Shown here: piece by piece, positions 18,143-26,691 of the stretch
Numbering within the stretch: position 1 is the stretch's first letter
Layout of the letters: every line of letters starts with the position of its first letter
From: Micromonospora sp. WMMD1155
GTDB lineage: Bacteria; Actinomycetota; Actinomycetes; Mycobacteriales; Micromonosporaceae
Length of the DNA stretch: 64,000 nt
Direction of reading: 5' to 3'
NCBI RefSeq assembly: GCF_029581275.1
Contig: NZ_CP120742.1
Span: 2,330,501-2,394,500, forward strand
Translations under genes and position numbers: made by a program
The notes under the pieces: model-generated
Databases searched by the model: none
Told to the model about the DNA's origin: nothing
What the model saw: only the letters and a program-made list of their open reading frames with translations

Positions 18143-20119
18143 TTGACCACCTCTGCTGACTCCAGCACCGTCACGTCCGTTTTCGACCCCACCCCGGCGA
18201 CCGACGCCGCCGATTCCATCGACTTCGCCGCGCTCGGTCTGCCCGAGCCGCTGGTCCGCGCCTTGGCGCGGCAGGGCATCACCAGCCCGTTCGAGATCCA
18301 GCGGGCCACCATGCCGGACGCGCTCGCCGGCCGGGACGTGCTGGGCCGTGGGCAGACCGGTTCGGGCAAGACGCTCGCGTTCGGCCTGCCGCTGCTGGCC
18401 CGCGTCGCCGCCGCCGAGCCGGCCCGCCCGATGCGTCCGCGCGCCCTCGTCCTGGTCCCGACCCGCGAGTTGGCCATGCAGGTCAACGACGCTCTGCTGC
18501 CGCTGGGCAAGGCGCTCAACGTGTTCCTGAAGACCGCCGTCGGCGGTGTGCCGTACGACCGTCAGATCGACGCGCTGCGGCGCGGCGTGGAGATCATCGT
18601 GGCCACCCCCGGTCGGCTCGGTGACCTCATCGAGCGGGGCATCTGCCAGCTCGACGACGTCGAGGTCACGGTGCTCGACGAGGCCGACCAGATGGCCGAC
18701 ATGGGCTTCCTGCCCGAGGTGACCGAACTGCTGGCGAAGACGCCCGCGAACGGTCAGCGGCTGCTCTTCTCGGCCACCCTTGACGGTGACGTCGACGCGT
18801 TGGTCAAGCGGTTCATGAACGACCCGGTGACCCACTCGACGGCGCCGTCGACCGCGTCGGTGTCCACCATGGACCACCACATGTTGTTGATCCCGCCGCA
18901 CGAGAAGTTCCCGGTGGCGGCGTCGATCGCCGCTCGGGACGGCCGGACGATGGTCTTCGCGCGTACGCAGCTCGGGGTGGATCGGCTGGTCGAGCAGCTC
19001 GCCGCGGTCGGGGTACGCGCCGGTGGGCTGCACGGCGGCAAGACCCAGCGGATGCGCACCAAGACCCTCGCCGAGTTCCGGGAGGGCCGGATGAACGTGC
19101 TGGTCGCCACGGACGTGGCGGCTCGGGGCATCCACGTCGACGGGGTCACCCTGGTCCTGCACGTCGACCCGCCGAAGGACCCGAAGGACTACCTGCACCG
19201 GGCCGGGCGCACCGCCCGGGCCGGTGAGTCGGGCGCGGTCGCCACGCTGGTGCTGCCCAAGCAGCGCCGCACCACCCTGGCGATGATGGAGAAGGCCGGC
19301 GTCGCGCCGGCCGAGACCCGGGTCCGGGTCGGCGACCAGGCGTTGGCCGAGCTGGTCGGGGCGCGGGAGCCCAGCGGTGTTCCGGTTCGCGTCGAGGCCG
19401 AGCCACGCGGCTACGGTGACCGCTCGGGCGGCCCGCGCCGATTCGGTGACCGCACGGGCGGCGACCGCCGCTACGGCGACCGCCCGCAGGGCGAGCGCCG
19501 CTACAGCGACCGGCCCACCGGCGAGCGGCGTTACAGCGACCGTCCGCAGGGTGAGCGCCGCTACGGCGACCGACCGACCGGCGACCGGAACTACGGCGAC
19601 CGCCCGCAGGGCGAGCGGCGCTTCAGTGACCGACCCACCGGCGAGCGCCGCTTCGGCGACCGGCAGCACGGTGACCGGCAGCACGGTGACCGTCCGCAGG
19701 GCGAGCGGCGCTACGGCGACCGCCCCACCGGCGACCGGAGTTACGGTGACCGGCCCGGTGGCGAGCGGCGTTACGCCGATCGCGACTCCCGGGGCTACGG
19801 CGACCGGCCGCAGGGCGAGCGCCGGTTCGGTGACCGGCCACAGTTCGGTGACCGGGACGGCCGGGGTGACCGGCCGACCGGCGAGCGGCGCTTCGGTGAC
19901 CGGCCGCAGGGCGAGCGCCGCTTCGGTGACCGGCCACAGGGCGAGCGGCGCTTCGGTGACCGCGACGAGCGGCGGTTCGGCGATCGGGACTTTCGGGGCG
20001 GCTTCCGCCCGGAGGGCCGCGGTCGGGACGACCGTCCCCGCGACGACCGTGCCCGTGACGACCGTCCGCGCGACGACCGGCGCGGTTTCGGCGGGCGACC
20101 GCCGGTGCGTACCCACTGA
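18143..20119 (+). CDS. DEAD-box RNA helicase with RG-rich tail
   Basis: About 658 aa. Q motif (PFEIQ, ~49-53), Walker A GQTGSGKT (70-77), PTREL, DEAD at 179-182, SAT at 210-212, and HRAGRTARAG in the second RecA lobe. The last ~240 residues are repeats of GDRPQGERR / GDRPTGERR ending in DRPRDDR, a basic, disordered RNA-binding tail. RhlE-like; it would remodel structured RNA in ribosome assembly or cold adaptation. No ATG fits: TTG at 18143 with GAAAGG 6 nt upstream is my choice, giving MTTSADSSTV. Confidence 0.92.
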   Translation: MTTSADSSTVTSVFDPTPATDAADSIDFAALGLPEPLVRALARQGITSPFEIQRATMPDALAGRDVLGRGQTGSGKTLAFGLPLLARVAAAEPARPMRPRALVLVPTRELAMQVNDALLPLGKALNVFLKTAVGGVPYDRQIDALRRGVEIIVATPGRLGDLIERGICQLDDVEVTVLDEADQMADMGFLPEVTELLAKTPANGQRLLFSATLDGDVDALVKRFMNDPVTHSTAPSTASVSTMDHHMLLIPPHEKFPVAASIAARDGRTMVFARTQLGVDRLVEQLAAVGVRAGGLHGGKTQRMRTKTLAEFREGRMNVLVATDVAARGIHVDGVTLVLHVDPPKDPKDYLHRAGRTARAGESGAVATLVLPKQRRTTLAMMEKAGVAPAETRVRVGDQALAELVGAREPSGVPVRVEAEPRGYGDRSGGPRRFGDRTGGDRRYGDRPQGERRYSDRPTGERRYSDRPQGERRYGDRPTGDRNYGDRPQGERRFSDRPTGERRFGDRQHGDRQHGDRPQGERRYGDRPTGDRSYGDRPGGERRYADRDSRGYGDRPQGERRFGDRPQFGDRDGRGDRPTGERRFGDRPQGERRFGDRPQGERRFGDRDERRFGDRDFRGGFRPEGRGRDDRPRDDRARDDRPRDDRRGFGGRPPVRTH

Positions 20120-20134
20120 TCTGCTGATCCACTG

Positions 20135-20170
20135 AACGCCGTCGCGGAGCGCACGCTTCGCGGCGGCGTT
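20135..20170 (+). terminator. Terminator of DEAD-box helicase
   Basis: AACGCCGTCGCGGA pairs with TTCGCGGCGGCGTT (one G-U and one mismatch) with an 8-nt loop, starting 15 nt after the helicase stop. Confidence 0.7.
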
Positions 20171-20216
20171 CGCGCATGCCCTGCCGAGGCGGGCCGGGTC
20201 GCGTAACGTCCGGCTC

Positions 20217-20846
20217 ATGCCGACCATGCCGCAGTCAATCTTCTGGTCCCGGACGGACACCGCCGGCAGCGAGCAGGTCCTCTTCGACGACAGCCGCGGG
20301 TTGGCGGCCCGGGGCACGCTGCTCGCCGTGGACCCGATCCCGTGGACCGCCCGCTACCAACTGACCACGGCACCGGACTGGTCCACCGCCCGGGTCGAGG
20401 TCGAGGTCGAAGGGCTGGGCTGGCAGCGCAGGGTGACCCTGGAGCGGACGGCTGACCGGTGGCGGGTGACCACCGCGGAACAGGGCGACCTGGACCGGGC
20501 CCTGGTCGACGCCGGTCATCCCCGGGCCGGCCTGCCGGGCACCGACGACCCGGACCGGCTGGCCGACGCGCTCGACGTCGACCTCAGCGGCTCGCCGCTG
20601 TTCAACACCCTGCCGGTCCATCGGCTCGGGCTGGCCGCCGAGCCGGCCGACATGGCACACCGGATCACCGTCGCCTGGGTGCTGCTGCCCGGTCTGGAGG
20701 TGGTGCCGGCCGAGCAGATCTACACCGGGCTCGGGCCGGGCCGGGTGCGCTTCGCCAGCGGCACCTTCACCGCCGACATCGATCTGGACGACAACGGCTA
20801 CGTGGTGCGCTACCCCGGGCTGGCGGAGCGGATCGACCCGCGCTGA
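20217..20846 (+). CDS. Putative glycolipid-binding protein
   Basis: 209 aa, matching the length and layout of the PA1994-like putative glycolipid-binding family (DUF1089): N-terminal FWSRTDTAGSEQVLF, ARYQLTTAPDWSTARVEVEVEG, SPLFNTLPVHRLGL, then a beta-rich C-terminal half. The biological role is unsettled in the family. A TAACGT hexamer lies 7 nt before the ATG, so the transcript is probably leaderless. It converges on the Cds1-type gene. Confidence 0.8.
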   Translation: MPTMPQSIFWSRTDTAGSEQVLFDDSRGLAARGTLLAVDPIPWTARYQLTTAPDWSTARVEVEVEGLGWQRRVTLERTADRWRVTTAEQGDLDRALVDAGHPRAGLPGTDDPDRLADALDVDLSGSPLFNTLPVHRLGLAAEPADMAHRITVAWVLLPGLEVVPAEQIYTGLGPGRVRFASGTFTADIDLDDNGYVVRYPGLAERIDPR

Positions 20847-20906
20847 ACGCCGGCCGATCGGTCGCGCCCGCGCCCCAGGTCAGCCGACCGCTCGCGCCCG
20901 CGCGGC

Positions 20907-21998
20907 TCAGGCGGGCCAGGTGCCGCTGGTCAGGAAGCGGTCGATGGTGGCCAGGTGCGGCGTCAGGTCGAGGCCCTGGGCGGCCACCCAGCCGTCGGAG
21001 TAGTAGGTGTCCGCGTACCGGTCGCCCGGATCGCAGATCAGGGTGACGACCGAACCGGTCCGGCCCTCGGCGAGCATCGCGGCGATCAGGCCGAACGCGC
21101 CCCACAGGTTGGTGCCGGTGGAGCCGCCCACCCGGCGGCCGAGCACCGCCGAGCCGGCGCGCATGGCGGCCAGTGACGCCGCGTCCGGGACCTGGACCAT
21201 CCGGTCCACCACGGAGGGCAGGAACGATGCCTCCACGGTGGGACGGCCGATCCCTTCGATCCGGGAGCCCTTCCCGGTACGCACCGACCAGTCGGCGGCC
21301 AGCCACGCCGGGTAGAACGCCGAGTTCTCCGGGTCGACCACGCAGAGCTTGGTGGCGAGTCGGCGGTACCGGGCGTACCGGCCGATCGTCGCGCTGGTGC
21401 CCCCGGTGCCGGCGCCCACCACGACCCAGGTGGGGATCGGGTGCCGTTCCAGCTCGAGCTGGGCGTAGATCGACTCGGCGATGTTGTTGTTGCCCCGCCA
21501 GTCGGTCGCCCGCTCGGCGTAGGTGAACTGGTCCATGAAGTGCCCACCGGAGTCCTCGGCCAGCCACCGGGCCTCGACCACCACGCTGGCGGGGTCGTCC
21601 ACCAGGTGACACCGGCCGCCCTGGAACTCGATCTGCGCGACCTTCTCAGGCGAGGTGGAGGCGGGCATCACCGCGATGAAGGGCAGACCGAGCATGCGGG
21701 CGAAGTACGCCTCGGAGACCGCCGTGGAGCCCGACGACGCCTCGACGATCGTGGTGCGTGGCCCGATCCAGCCGTTGCAGAGGCCGTAGAGGAACAGGGA
21801 GCGGGCCAGCCGGTGCTTCAGTGAGCCGGTGGGGTGCGAGGACTCGTCCTTGAGGTAGAGGTCGATCCCCCACGCCCGGGGCAGCGGGAACGGGAGCAGG
21901 TGGGTGTCGGCCGAACGGTTCGCGTCCGCCTCGACGGCGGCGATCGCCTCCGTCACCCAGGTTCGGCTGGCCTCGTCGCACCGGTCGAGATGAGTCAC
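20907..21998 (-). CDS. Cds1-type PLP enzyme (L-cysteine desulfhydrase-like)
   Basis: 363 aa, fold type II PLP enzyme. Schiff-base lysine K61 in [11 protein letters not shown], substrate loop [15 protein letters not shown], and phosphate-binding [12 protein letters not shown]. The sequence ([34 protein letters not shown]) resembles the actinobacterial Cds1 group, which degrades L-cysteine to sulfide, ammonia and pyruvate, rather than biosynthetic CysK. GTG start with TAGGTT 6 nt upstream indicates leaderless transcription. Confidence 0.85.
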   Translation of the reverse strand: MTHLDRCDEASRTWVTEAIAAVEADANRSADTHLLPFPLPRAWGIDLYLKDESSHPTGSLKHRLARSLFLYGLCNGWIGPRTTIVEASSGSTAVSEAYFARMLGLPFIAVMPASTSPEKVAQIEFQGGRCHLVDDPASVVVEARWLAEDSGGHFMDQFTYAERATDWRGNNNIAESIYAQLELERHPIPTWVVVGAGTGGTSATIGRYARYRRLATKLCVVDPENSAFYPAWLAADWSVRTGKGSRIEGIGRPTVEASFLPSVVDRMVQVPDAASLAAMRAGSAVLGRRVGGSTGTNLWGAFGLIAAMLAEGRTGSVVTLICDPGDRYADTYYSDGWVAAQGLDLTPHLATIDRFLTSGTWPA

Positions 21999-22030
21999 GC
22001 CGGAAACCTAGCAAGCAGGTCAGGTGCCGG

Positions 22031-22861
22031 TCAGGGCCGGTCCGGCCGGGTGCTCCGGCGGTGTTGACGACGTTGACCGGCGCGGCCGGCGGCCTGGACG
22101 AGCGGGGTCAGCGCGATGGCCAGCCGGGGCAGGGCGTCCAGCAGTCGCACCTGCGCTCCCCGCCACCGGGGCAGGCTGACCACCGGGCGTGGCCGGTGGG
22201 CCAACCGGACCGCTCGGGCGGCCACCTGCTGAGCGGTCAACATCGACCCGGTGAAGGAGGCCACCGCGCCCGGGTCGTCCAGCCGGTCGTGCAGCATCGG
22301 GGTCCAGATGCCGTCCGGGCAGAGGCAGGAGACGTGCACCCGCCGGTATCCCGCGATCCGCAGGTCGGACAGGGTGCCCAGGCTGAATGCCAGTAGGGCG
22401 TGCTTGCTGGCCGCGTACACCGTCTCGCCGGGCGCGGCGATCAGCCCGGCCAGCGAGACGACGTTCAGCACGTGGCCGTGGCCCTGACCGCGCATCACGG
22501 CCAGCGCGGCGAGGGTGCCGTTCATGGCGCCGAGGGCGTTGACGTCGAACATCCGGCGGCGGGTCGGCCCGTCGTGCTCCCAGGACGGCCCGGTGGTCAG
22601 GACACCGGCGTTGTTGACCCAGAGGGCGAGGTCGCCTCGGTCTGCCGCGCTCGCGGCGACGGCGGCGCAGGCGTCATCGTCCCGGACGTCCAGGGCTGCC
22701 GACCAACCGCCGAGGGGTGCTGCGGCGGCGGCCACCGCCTCCGGGTCGAGGTCGGTGAGCAACACCGTCCAGCCGTCGGCGTGCAGCGCGGTCGCGATGG
22801 CGCGGCCGAGACCGCCGGCAGCGCCGGTCACCACTGCCACGCGAGGTCCCGGCGGGGTCAT
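22031..22861 (-). CDS. Short-chain dehydrogenase/reductase
   Basis: 276 aa. Classical SDR: cofactor loop TGAAGGLG near the N-terminus, NNAGVL, catalytic Ser region LNVVSLAGLI and YAASK for Tyr/Lys. The cofactor region VLLTDLD has Asp after the second strand, which favours NAD(H). The substrate is unknown. A TAGCGT hexamer 6 nt before the ATG suggests leaderless transcription. It lies 32 nt upstream of the Cds1-type gene on the same strand. Confidence 0.88.
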   Translation of the reverse strand: MTPPGPRVAVVTGAAGGLGRAIATALHADGWTVLLTDLDPEAVAAAAAPLGGWSAALDVRDDDACAAVAASAADRGDLALWVNNAGVLTTGPSWEHDGPTRRRMFDVNALGAMNGTLAALAVMRGQGHGHVLNVVSLAGLIAAPGETVYAASKHALLAFSLGTLSDLRIAGYRRVHVSCLCPDGIWTPMLHDRLDDPGAVASFTGSMLTAQQVAARAVRLAHRPRPVVSLPRWRGAQVRLLDALPRLAIALTPLVQAAGRAGQRRQHRRSTRPDRP

Positions 22862-22911
22862 CGGCGCACGCTACCGCCGGCCGACCGGGCGACACCAGGG
22901 GTACGCGGCGG

Positions 22912-23370
22912 TCAGGCCGCAGGCGGGCCGACCGGCTGCGGGCGGTTCTCCCACTTGGTGGAGAGGGCGATGGCGGTACGGGTGGAGGCCACCCCGGGTG
23001 TCCGGTTCAACCGCACGATCAACTGCTCCAACTCGGCGATCGTGCCGACCCGGGCCTTGAGCAGGAACGACTCGACGCCGGCCATGAAGTAGCAGGACTC
23101 GATCTCGGGCAGCACCCGCAGCGACTCGAGCATGTCGTCGGTGTCGGCGCCGGAGTCCTCGACGATGCCGATCAACGCGGTGACACCCAGCCCGATCGAC
23201 TCCGGGGCGACGTCCGCCCGGTAGCCCCGGACCACGCCGCTGCTCTCCAACTTGCCGACCCGTTCGTGCACGGCCGGAGCCGAGAGGCCCACCTGTCGGG
23301 CCAGCTCGGCGTACGAGAGGCGGGCGTTGCCGCGCAGCAGGTCGACGAGATTCAGGTCGATGGCGTCCAC
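22912..23370 (-). CDS. Lrp/AsnC family regulator
   Basis: 152 aa from the GTG at 23370. N-terminal winged helix (DAIDLNLVDLLRGNARLSYAELARQVGLSAPAVHERVGKLESSGVV), then an RAM-type ligand domain (ALIGIVEDSGADTDDMLESLR to TRTAIALSTKWE). A TAGGGT hexamer 8 nt upstream supports this GTG; an in-frame ATG at 23397 has no ribosome site. Amino-acid or related metabolite sensing is typical of the family. It is divergent from bldC and may regulate the SDR downstream. Confidence 0.88.
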   Translation of the reverse strand: MDAIDLNLVDLLRGNARLSYAELARQVGLSAPAVHERVGKLESSGVVRGYRADVAPESIGLGVTALIGIVEDSGADTDDMLESLRVLPEIESCYFMAGVESFLLKARVGTIAELEQLIVRLNRTPGVASTRTAIALSTKWENRPQPVGPPAA

Positions 23371-23423
23371 AGAGAGTGACCCTAGCCGCTGAGGCATAAC
23401 GTGCGGGCTTCGGCATCCGTTGG

Positions 23424-23503
23424 ACTGAGTGGTGAGTCACTGTTGACAAACCGCCGGTCAAGGCGGAGGTCGCACAAGTACCATTACTAACTCCTCACTC
23501 AGT
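23424..23503. other. Imperfect inverted repeat between asnC-type gene and bldC
   Basis: ACTGAGTGGTGAGT (23424-23437) and ACTCCTCACTCAGT (23490-23503) form a 14-bp inverted repeat with two mismatches, 52 nt apart. It lies in a region of lower GC that also contains TTGACA (23443-23448). It may be a looped regulator-binding site; the evidence is only symmetry and position. Confidence 0.35.
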
Positions 23504-23640
23504 GCATTTTTCGCGTTTGGGCGGACAGGTCATGTCCGCGGTGCTGTAATTGCCATACGTCCCTCATGACGGCTCTGGGCTACGCACCAGCCGGGGGCAG
23601 TGTGTTCAGCCGGGGGCTTCGTCGACGCGAGGAGGGGGCT

Positions 23641-23907
23641 GTGGACACTGGAGATCGCCTGCTGACACCGGGTGAGGTCGCCGCGCTGTTTCGGGTAGAC
23701 CCGAAAACTGTGACGAGATGGGCGGCGGCCGGCCGGATAGGAAGCATCCGGACTCCAGGCGGGCATCGCCGGTTTCGGGAATCCGAGGTGCGGGCCCTGC
23801 TTGAGGGGGAGGGCATGCTGGACGAGGTGGACGAGGTCGGAAAGCCACGCAATGTGGGGCCGGCCGCATCCACGGGGCCGGGTCCGGCCAACGCCGGCAT
23901 GTACTGA
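23641..23907 (+). CDS. bldC: Developmental regulator BldC (MerR-like HTH)
   Basis: 88 aa. A compact MerR-type helix-turn-helix (LLTPGEVAALFRVDPKTVTRWAAAGRIGSIRTPGGHRRFRESEVRALL) with the actinobacterial BldC N-terminus MDTGDRLLTPGEVA and a short disordered tail. BldC binds DNA cooperatively and controls entry into development and secondary metabolism in Streptomyces. GTG start with GGAGGG 4 nt upstream; the open frame upstream of it is not used. A strong terminator follows. Confidence 0.93.
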   Translation: MDTGDRLLTPGEVAALFRVDPKTVTRWAAAGRIGSIRTPGGHRRFRESEVRALLEGEGMLDEVDEVGKPRNVGPAASTGPGPANAGMY

Positions 23908-23926
23908 ACTGGTGCGGACATCGCTA

Positions 23927-23954
23927 CGCGGACCGGACTTCGGCCCGGTCCGCG
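23927..23954 (+). terminator. Terminator of bldC
   Basis: Perfect 10-bp stem CGCGGACCGG / CCGGTCCGCG with an 8-nt loop, 19 nt after the bldC stop. It may also serve mqnM from the other side. Confidence 0.8.
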
Positions 23955-24018
23955 TCCCGCCTCGGCCGACCACCGGGCGGTCTCGCGGCGCGGGGCGGAT
24001 GCTCGCCGACCGGTCGGC

Positions 24019-24648
24019 TCAGCTCCGGGCCGTGCCGAGCCGGCCGGACCACCGCCGGAACAGGGTGTGGGGGACGCCGAGCGCGTCGAGTACCTTGCCG
24101 GCCACGAAGTCGACCAACTGCTGGGCGCTGGCGGCCGCGCCGGCTCCGTAGAAACCGGGGCTGGCGGGCAACACGACAGCGCCGGCGTCGTGCAGTGCGA
24201 TCAGGTGCTCCAGGTGACTGCGGGTCACCGGTGTCTCCCGGGGGACGACCACCACCGGACGGCGTTCCTTGAGGTTGACCTCGGCGGCGCGTTGTAGGAG
24301 GTCCTTGGAGAGCCCGATCGCGATGCCGGCACAGGCTGCCGTGCTGGCCGGTACCACTGCCATGCCGCGTACCCGGTAGGAGCCACTGCTCGGCCCGGCG
24401 GCCAGGTCACCGGCCGCCCAGTGCCGCACGTCCGCCCCGGTGAGGTCCCGGTCGAGCCAGGCGGCGAGATCCTCGGCCCAGTGCCCGTCGCGGAACGGTC
24501 GGCCGGTCTCGTCGAGCACGGTGAGTCGTGCCGCGCGGGAGACGATCAGGTCGACCGGCTCGCCTGCGTCGAGCAGCCCGCCGATGACGGCCGCCGCGTA
24601 CGGCGTGCCGGACGCTCCGGAGACCCCGACCACCCATGGTTCCCGCAT
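24019..24648 (-). CDS. mqnM: UbiX-like flavin prenyltransferase
   Basis: 209 aa. UbiX family: N-terminal VVGVSGASGTPYAAAVIGGLL, central MAVVPASTAACAGIAIGLSKDLLQRAAEVNLKERRPVVVVPRETP, and FYGAGAAASAQQLVDFVAGKVLDALG. UbiX proteins prenylate FMN to make the cofactor of UbiD decarboxylases, and a UbiD homologue lies 2 kb away, so this is the MqnM-type partner in futalosine-route menaquinone synthesis. The ATG at 24648 gives the family-typical start; upstream sequence in the same frame is unrelated. The symbol is inferred from context. Confidence 0.85.
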   Translation of the reverse strand: MREPWVVGVSGASGTPYAAAVIGGLLDAGEPVDLIVSRAARLTVLDETGRPFRDGHWAEDLAAWLDRDLTGADVRHWAAGDLAAGPSSGSYRVRGMAVVPASTAACAGIAIGLSKDLLQRAAEVNLKERRPVVVVPRETPVTRSHLEHLIALHDAGAVVLPASPGFYGAGAAASAQQLVDFVAGKVLDALGVPHTLFRRWSGRLGTARS

Positions 24649-24798
24649 GCCCCCAGCCTGCCTGGTCCGGCTGGTTCGGTGGGGAGCACCCCCGGGATCT
24701 CCGGATCGGCATGGCCGGCGGGCTACGTGGGCATTCCGTCGACCTGACATGCTGCTGGTGGGGATTCGCATCGGAACCATCTCGCGCAGGAGGCATCG

Positions 24799-25791
24799 GT
24801 GACGACCGGCGAGACCCTTCGGGTGTTGCGCACCGAGTGTCCGATCCCGTCCCGGCTCTCACCGTACGCCGACGACGTGCAGGAGTGGCTCCTCGGCCTG
24901 CTGCCCGACCTCGACCTCGCCTTGGACGACGCGGCGGTGCACCGGCTGGCCCGGGGACGGTTCGCCAGGTACGCCGGAAGGCTCTACCCGGACGCCACCG
25001 AGGCCGATCTCCAGGTGTTGACGGCGCTGTTCACCTGGTTCTTCCTGGTCGACGACGCCTGCGACGGGTCGGGTCGGCTGACCTCGGAGCAGATCCGGGC
25101 CCTGCGCGACGACACACTGATGCTGCTGCGCGAAGGCCCCCGGCTGCGCCCGGCCGGGCTCACCGGCCCGCTGCGGAGCCTGCTGGTGCTGGCCTGGGAG
25201 GAGCCGCGCCGCCGGATGCCGGCCCGGTGGCGGTCGCGTTTCACCGACGCAGTGGGCCGGCACCTCGACGGCACCTGGCAGGAGGCGGTCAACAAGGAGG
25301 CCGGCCACCGGCCCGGCGTCGACGAGTACGTGGAGCTGCGGCGGGCGACCTCGGCGGCGGAGGTGTCGTACGCGCTCGTCGAGTTCGCGGGCGGGCGTCC
25401 GTTGCCCGACCCGGTCCACCAGCACCCACTGCTGCGTCAGATCGCCCAGGTCGGCAACGACCTGCTCTCCTGGTACAACGACCTGGCCTCGCTGGAGAGG
25501 GACCGGGCCACCGCGGGCGGGCACAACCTGGTCCTGGCCATCGAGGCCGAACTGGCGGTGCCGTCGGCGCACGCGGTCACCCTGGCCGTCGAGCGCTGGC
25601 GGGAGTCGATGCGACGCTTCGTCGCGCTGCGGTCGGCGGTGCCGTCGTTCGGCCCGACGGTGGACCGGGCGGTCACCGACCACCTCGACGTGATCGCGTA
25701 CGCCGTCCGCGGCACCATCGACTGGACCCTGGAGAGCGCCCGCTACCCCACCGGAGACGACGAGCCGGTGGTCACCCGGTCAGGGTCGTAG
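24799..25791 (+). CDS. Class I terpene synthase
   Basis: 330 aa, a single alpha domain. Metal-binding DDACD at 85-89 (FFLVDDACDG), preceded by the aromatic TALFTWFF segment. The second metal motif is N220-D-L-L-S224-W-Y-N-D228, an NSE triad with Asp in place of Glu. Diphosphate-sensor Arg in ELRRATSAAEVS (~181/182) and a C-terminal RY pair (ESARYPTG). Typical of bacterial sesqui- or diterpene cyclases. AGGAGG 5 nt before the GTG. It is inserted between mqnM (divergent) and mqnP (convergent, 12-nt overlap). No P450 or prenyl diphosphate synthase is adjacent; the product is unknown. Confidence 0.88.
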   Translation: MTTGETLRVLRTECPIPSRLSPYADDVQEWLLGLLPDLDLALDDAAVHRLARGRFARYAGRLYPDATEADLQVLTALFTWFFLVDDACDGSGRLTSEQIRALRDDTLMLLREGPRLRPAGLTGPLRSLLVLAWEEPRRRMPARWRSRFTDAVGRHLDGTWQEAVNKEAGHRPGVDEYVELRRATSAAEVSYALVEFAGGRPLPDPVHQHPLLRQIAQVGNDLLSWYNDLASLERDRATAGGHNLVLAIEAELAVPSAHAVTLAVERWRESMRRFVALRSAVPSFGPTVDRAVTDHLDVIAYAVRGTIDWTLESARYPTGDDEPVVTRSGS

Positions 25792-26691
25792 GTCGAGTCG
25801 GATCACCAGGTCGAGCAGCGCGAAGACGAACAACGCGATGCCGACGAACCCGTTGGCCGTGAAGAACGCCCGGTTGACCTTGCTCAGGTCGGTCGGGGTG
25901 ACCACCAGGTGCTGGTACCCGAACGCGACGGCCGTCAACACCAGCCCGATCCACCAGAGCCAGCCGAGGCCGATCAACGCGCCGAACCAGACGAACAGCG
26001 CGAAGGTCACCACGTGCGCGATCGTGGAGGCGTGCAGCGCGAAGCGCCGGCCGTACCGGGCGGGCACGCTGTGCACGCCGATCTCCTGGTCGATCTCGGA
26101 GTCCTGGCAGGCGTAGATCAGGTCGAAGCCACCGATCCACAGCCCGACCGCTGCGCCGAGCACCCACGCCGGCCCGGATCCGTCCAGGGTGCCGGTGACG
26201 GCGAGCCACGCGCCGACCGGCCCGACCGCCTGGGCGATCGCCAGGATGGCGTGCGGCCAGTTGGTGAACCGCTTGCCGTACGGGTAGACGACCAGCGGCA
26301 CCACAGCGAGCGGCGCGAGCACCAGGCACAGCGGGTTGAGCAGCGCGGCGGCGGCGAGGAAGACCACCAGCGCGACGGCCGCGCCGGTCCAGGCCGTCCG
26401 CACGCTCACCGCACCGGTGACCAGTTCCCGCCCGGCGGTACGCGGATTCCGCGCGTCGATCCGGCGGTCGAGGATCCGGTTGGCGGCCATCGCGAACGTC
26501 CGTGCCCCGACCATCGCCACGGTGATCAGCAGCAGGTCCAGCCACCGCACCCGCCCGCCGTCGACCTGCATGGCGCTCAGCGCCGACAGATACGCGAAGG
26601 GCAGCGCGAACACCGAATGCTCGATCGCGACGAGCTTGAGGAAGGACTTGACCCGGCCCGGCTTCTCGGCGGGAGCGTCGAGGACGACCAT
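25780..26691 (-). CDS. mqnP: UbiA-family prenyltransferase, menaquinone synthesis
   Basis: 303 aa, about eight or nine transmembrane helices. First Asp-rich motif NRILDRRIDARNPRT and second DSEIDQEIGVHSVP, both diagnostic for UbiA prenyltransferases. The flanking sequence AIEHSVFALPFAYLSAL and GWIGGFDLIYACQD-like segments fit MqnP, which prenylates 1,4-dihydroxy-6-naphthoate. The ATG overlaps the stop of the UbiD-like gene (ATGA), so it is translationally coupled to mqnL. The family also includes UbiA proper, but the futalosine context favours MqnP. Confidence 0.9.
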   Translation of the reverse strand: MVVLDAPAEKPGRVKSFLKLVAIEHSVFALPFAYLSALSAMQVDGGRVRWLDLLLITVAMVGARTFAMAANRILDRRIDARNPRTAGRELVTGAVSVRTAWTGAAVALVVFLAAAALLNPLCLVLAPLAVVPLVVYPYGKRFTNWPHAILAIAQAVGPVGAWLAVTGTLDGSGPAWVLGAAVGLWIGGFDLIYACQDSEIDQEIGVHSVPARYGRRFALHASTIAHVVTFALFVWFGALIGLGWLWWIGLVLTAVAFGYQHLVVTPTDLSKVNRAFFTANGFVGIALFVFALLDLVIRLDLRP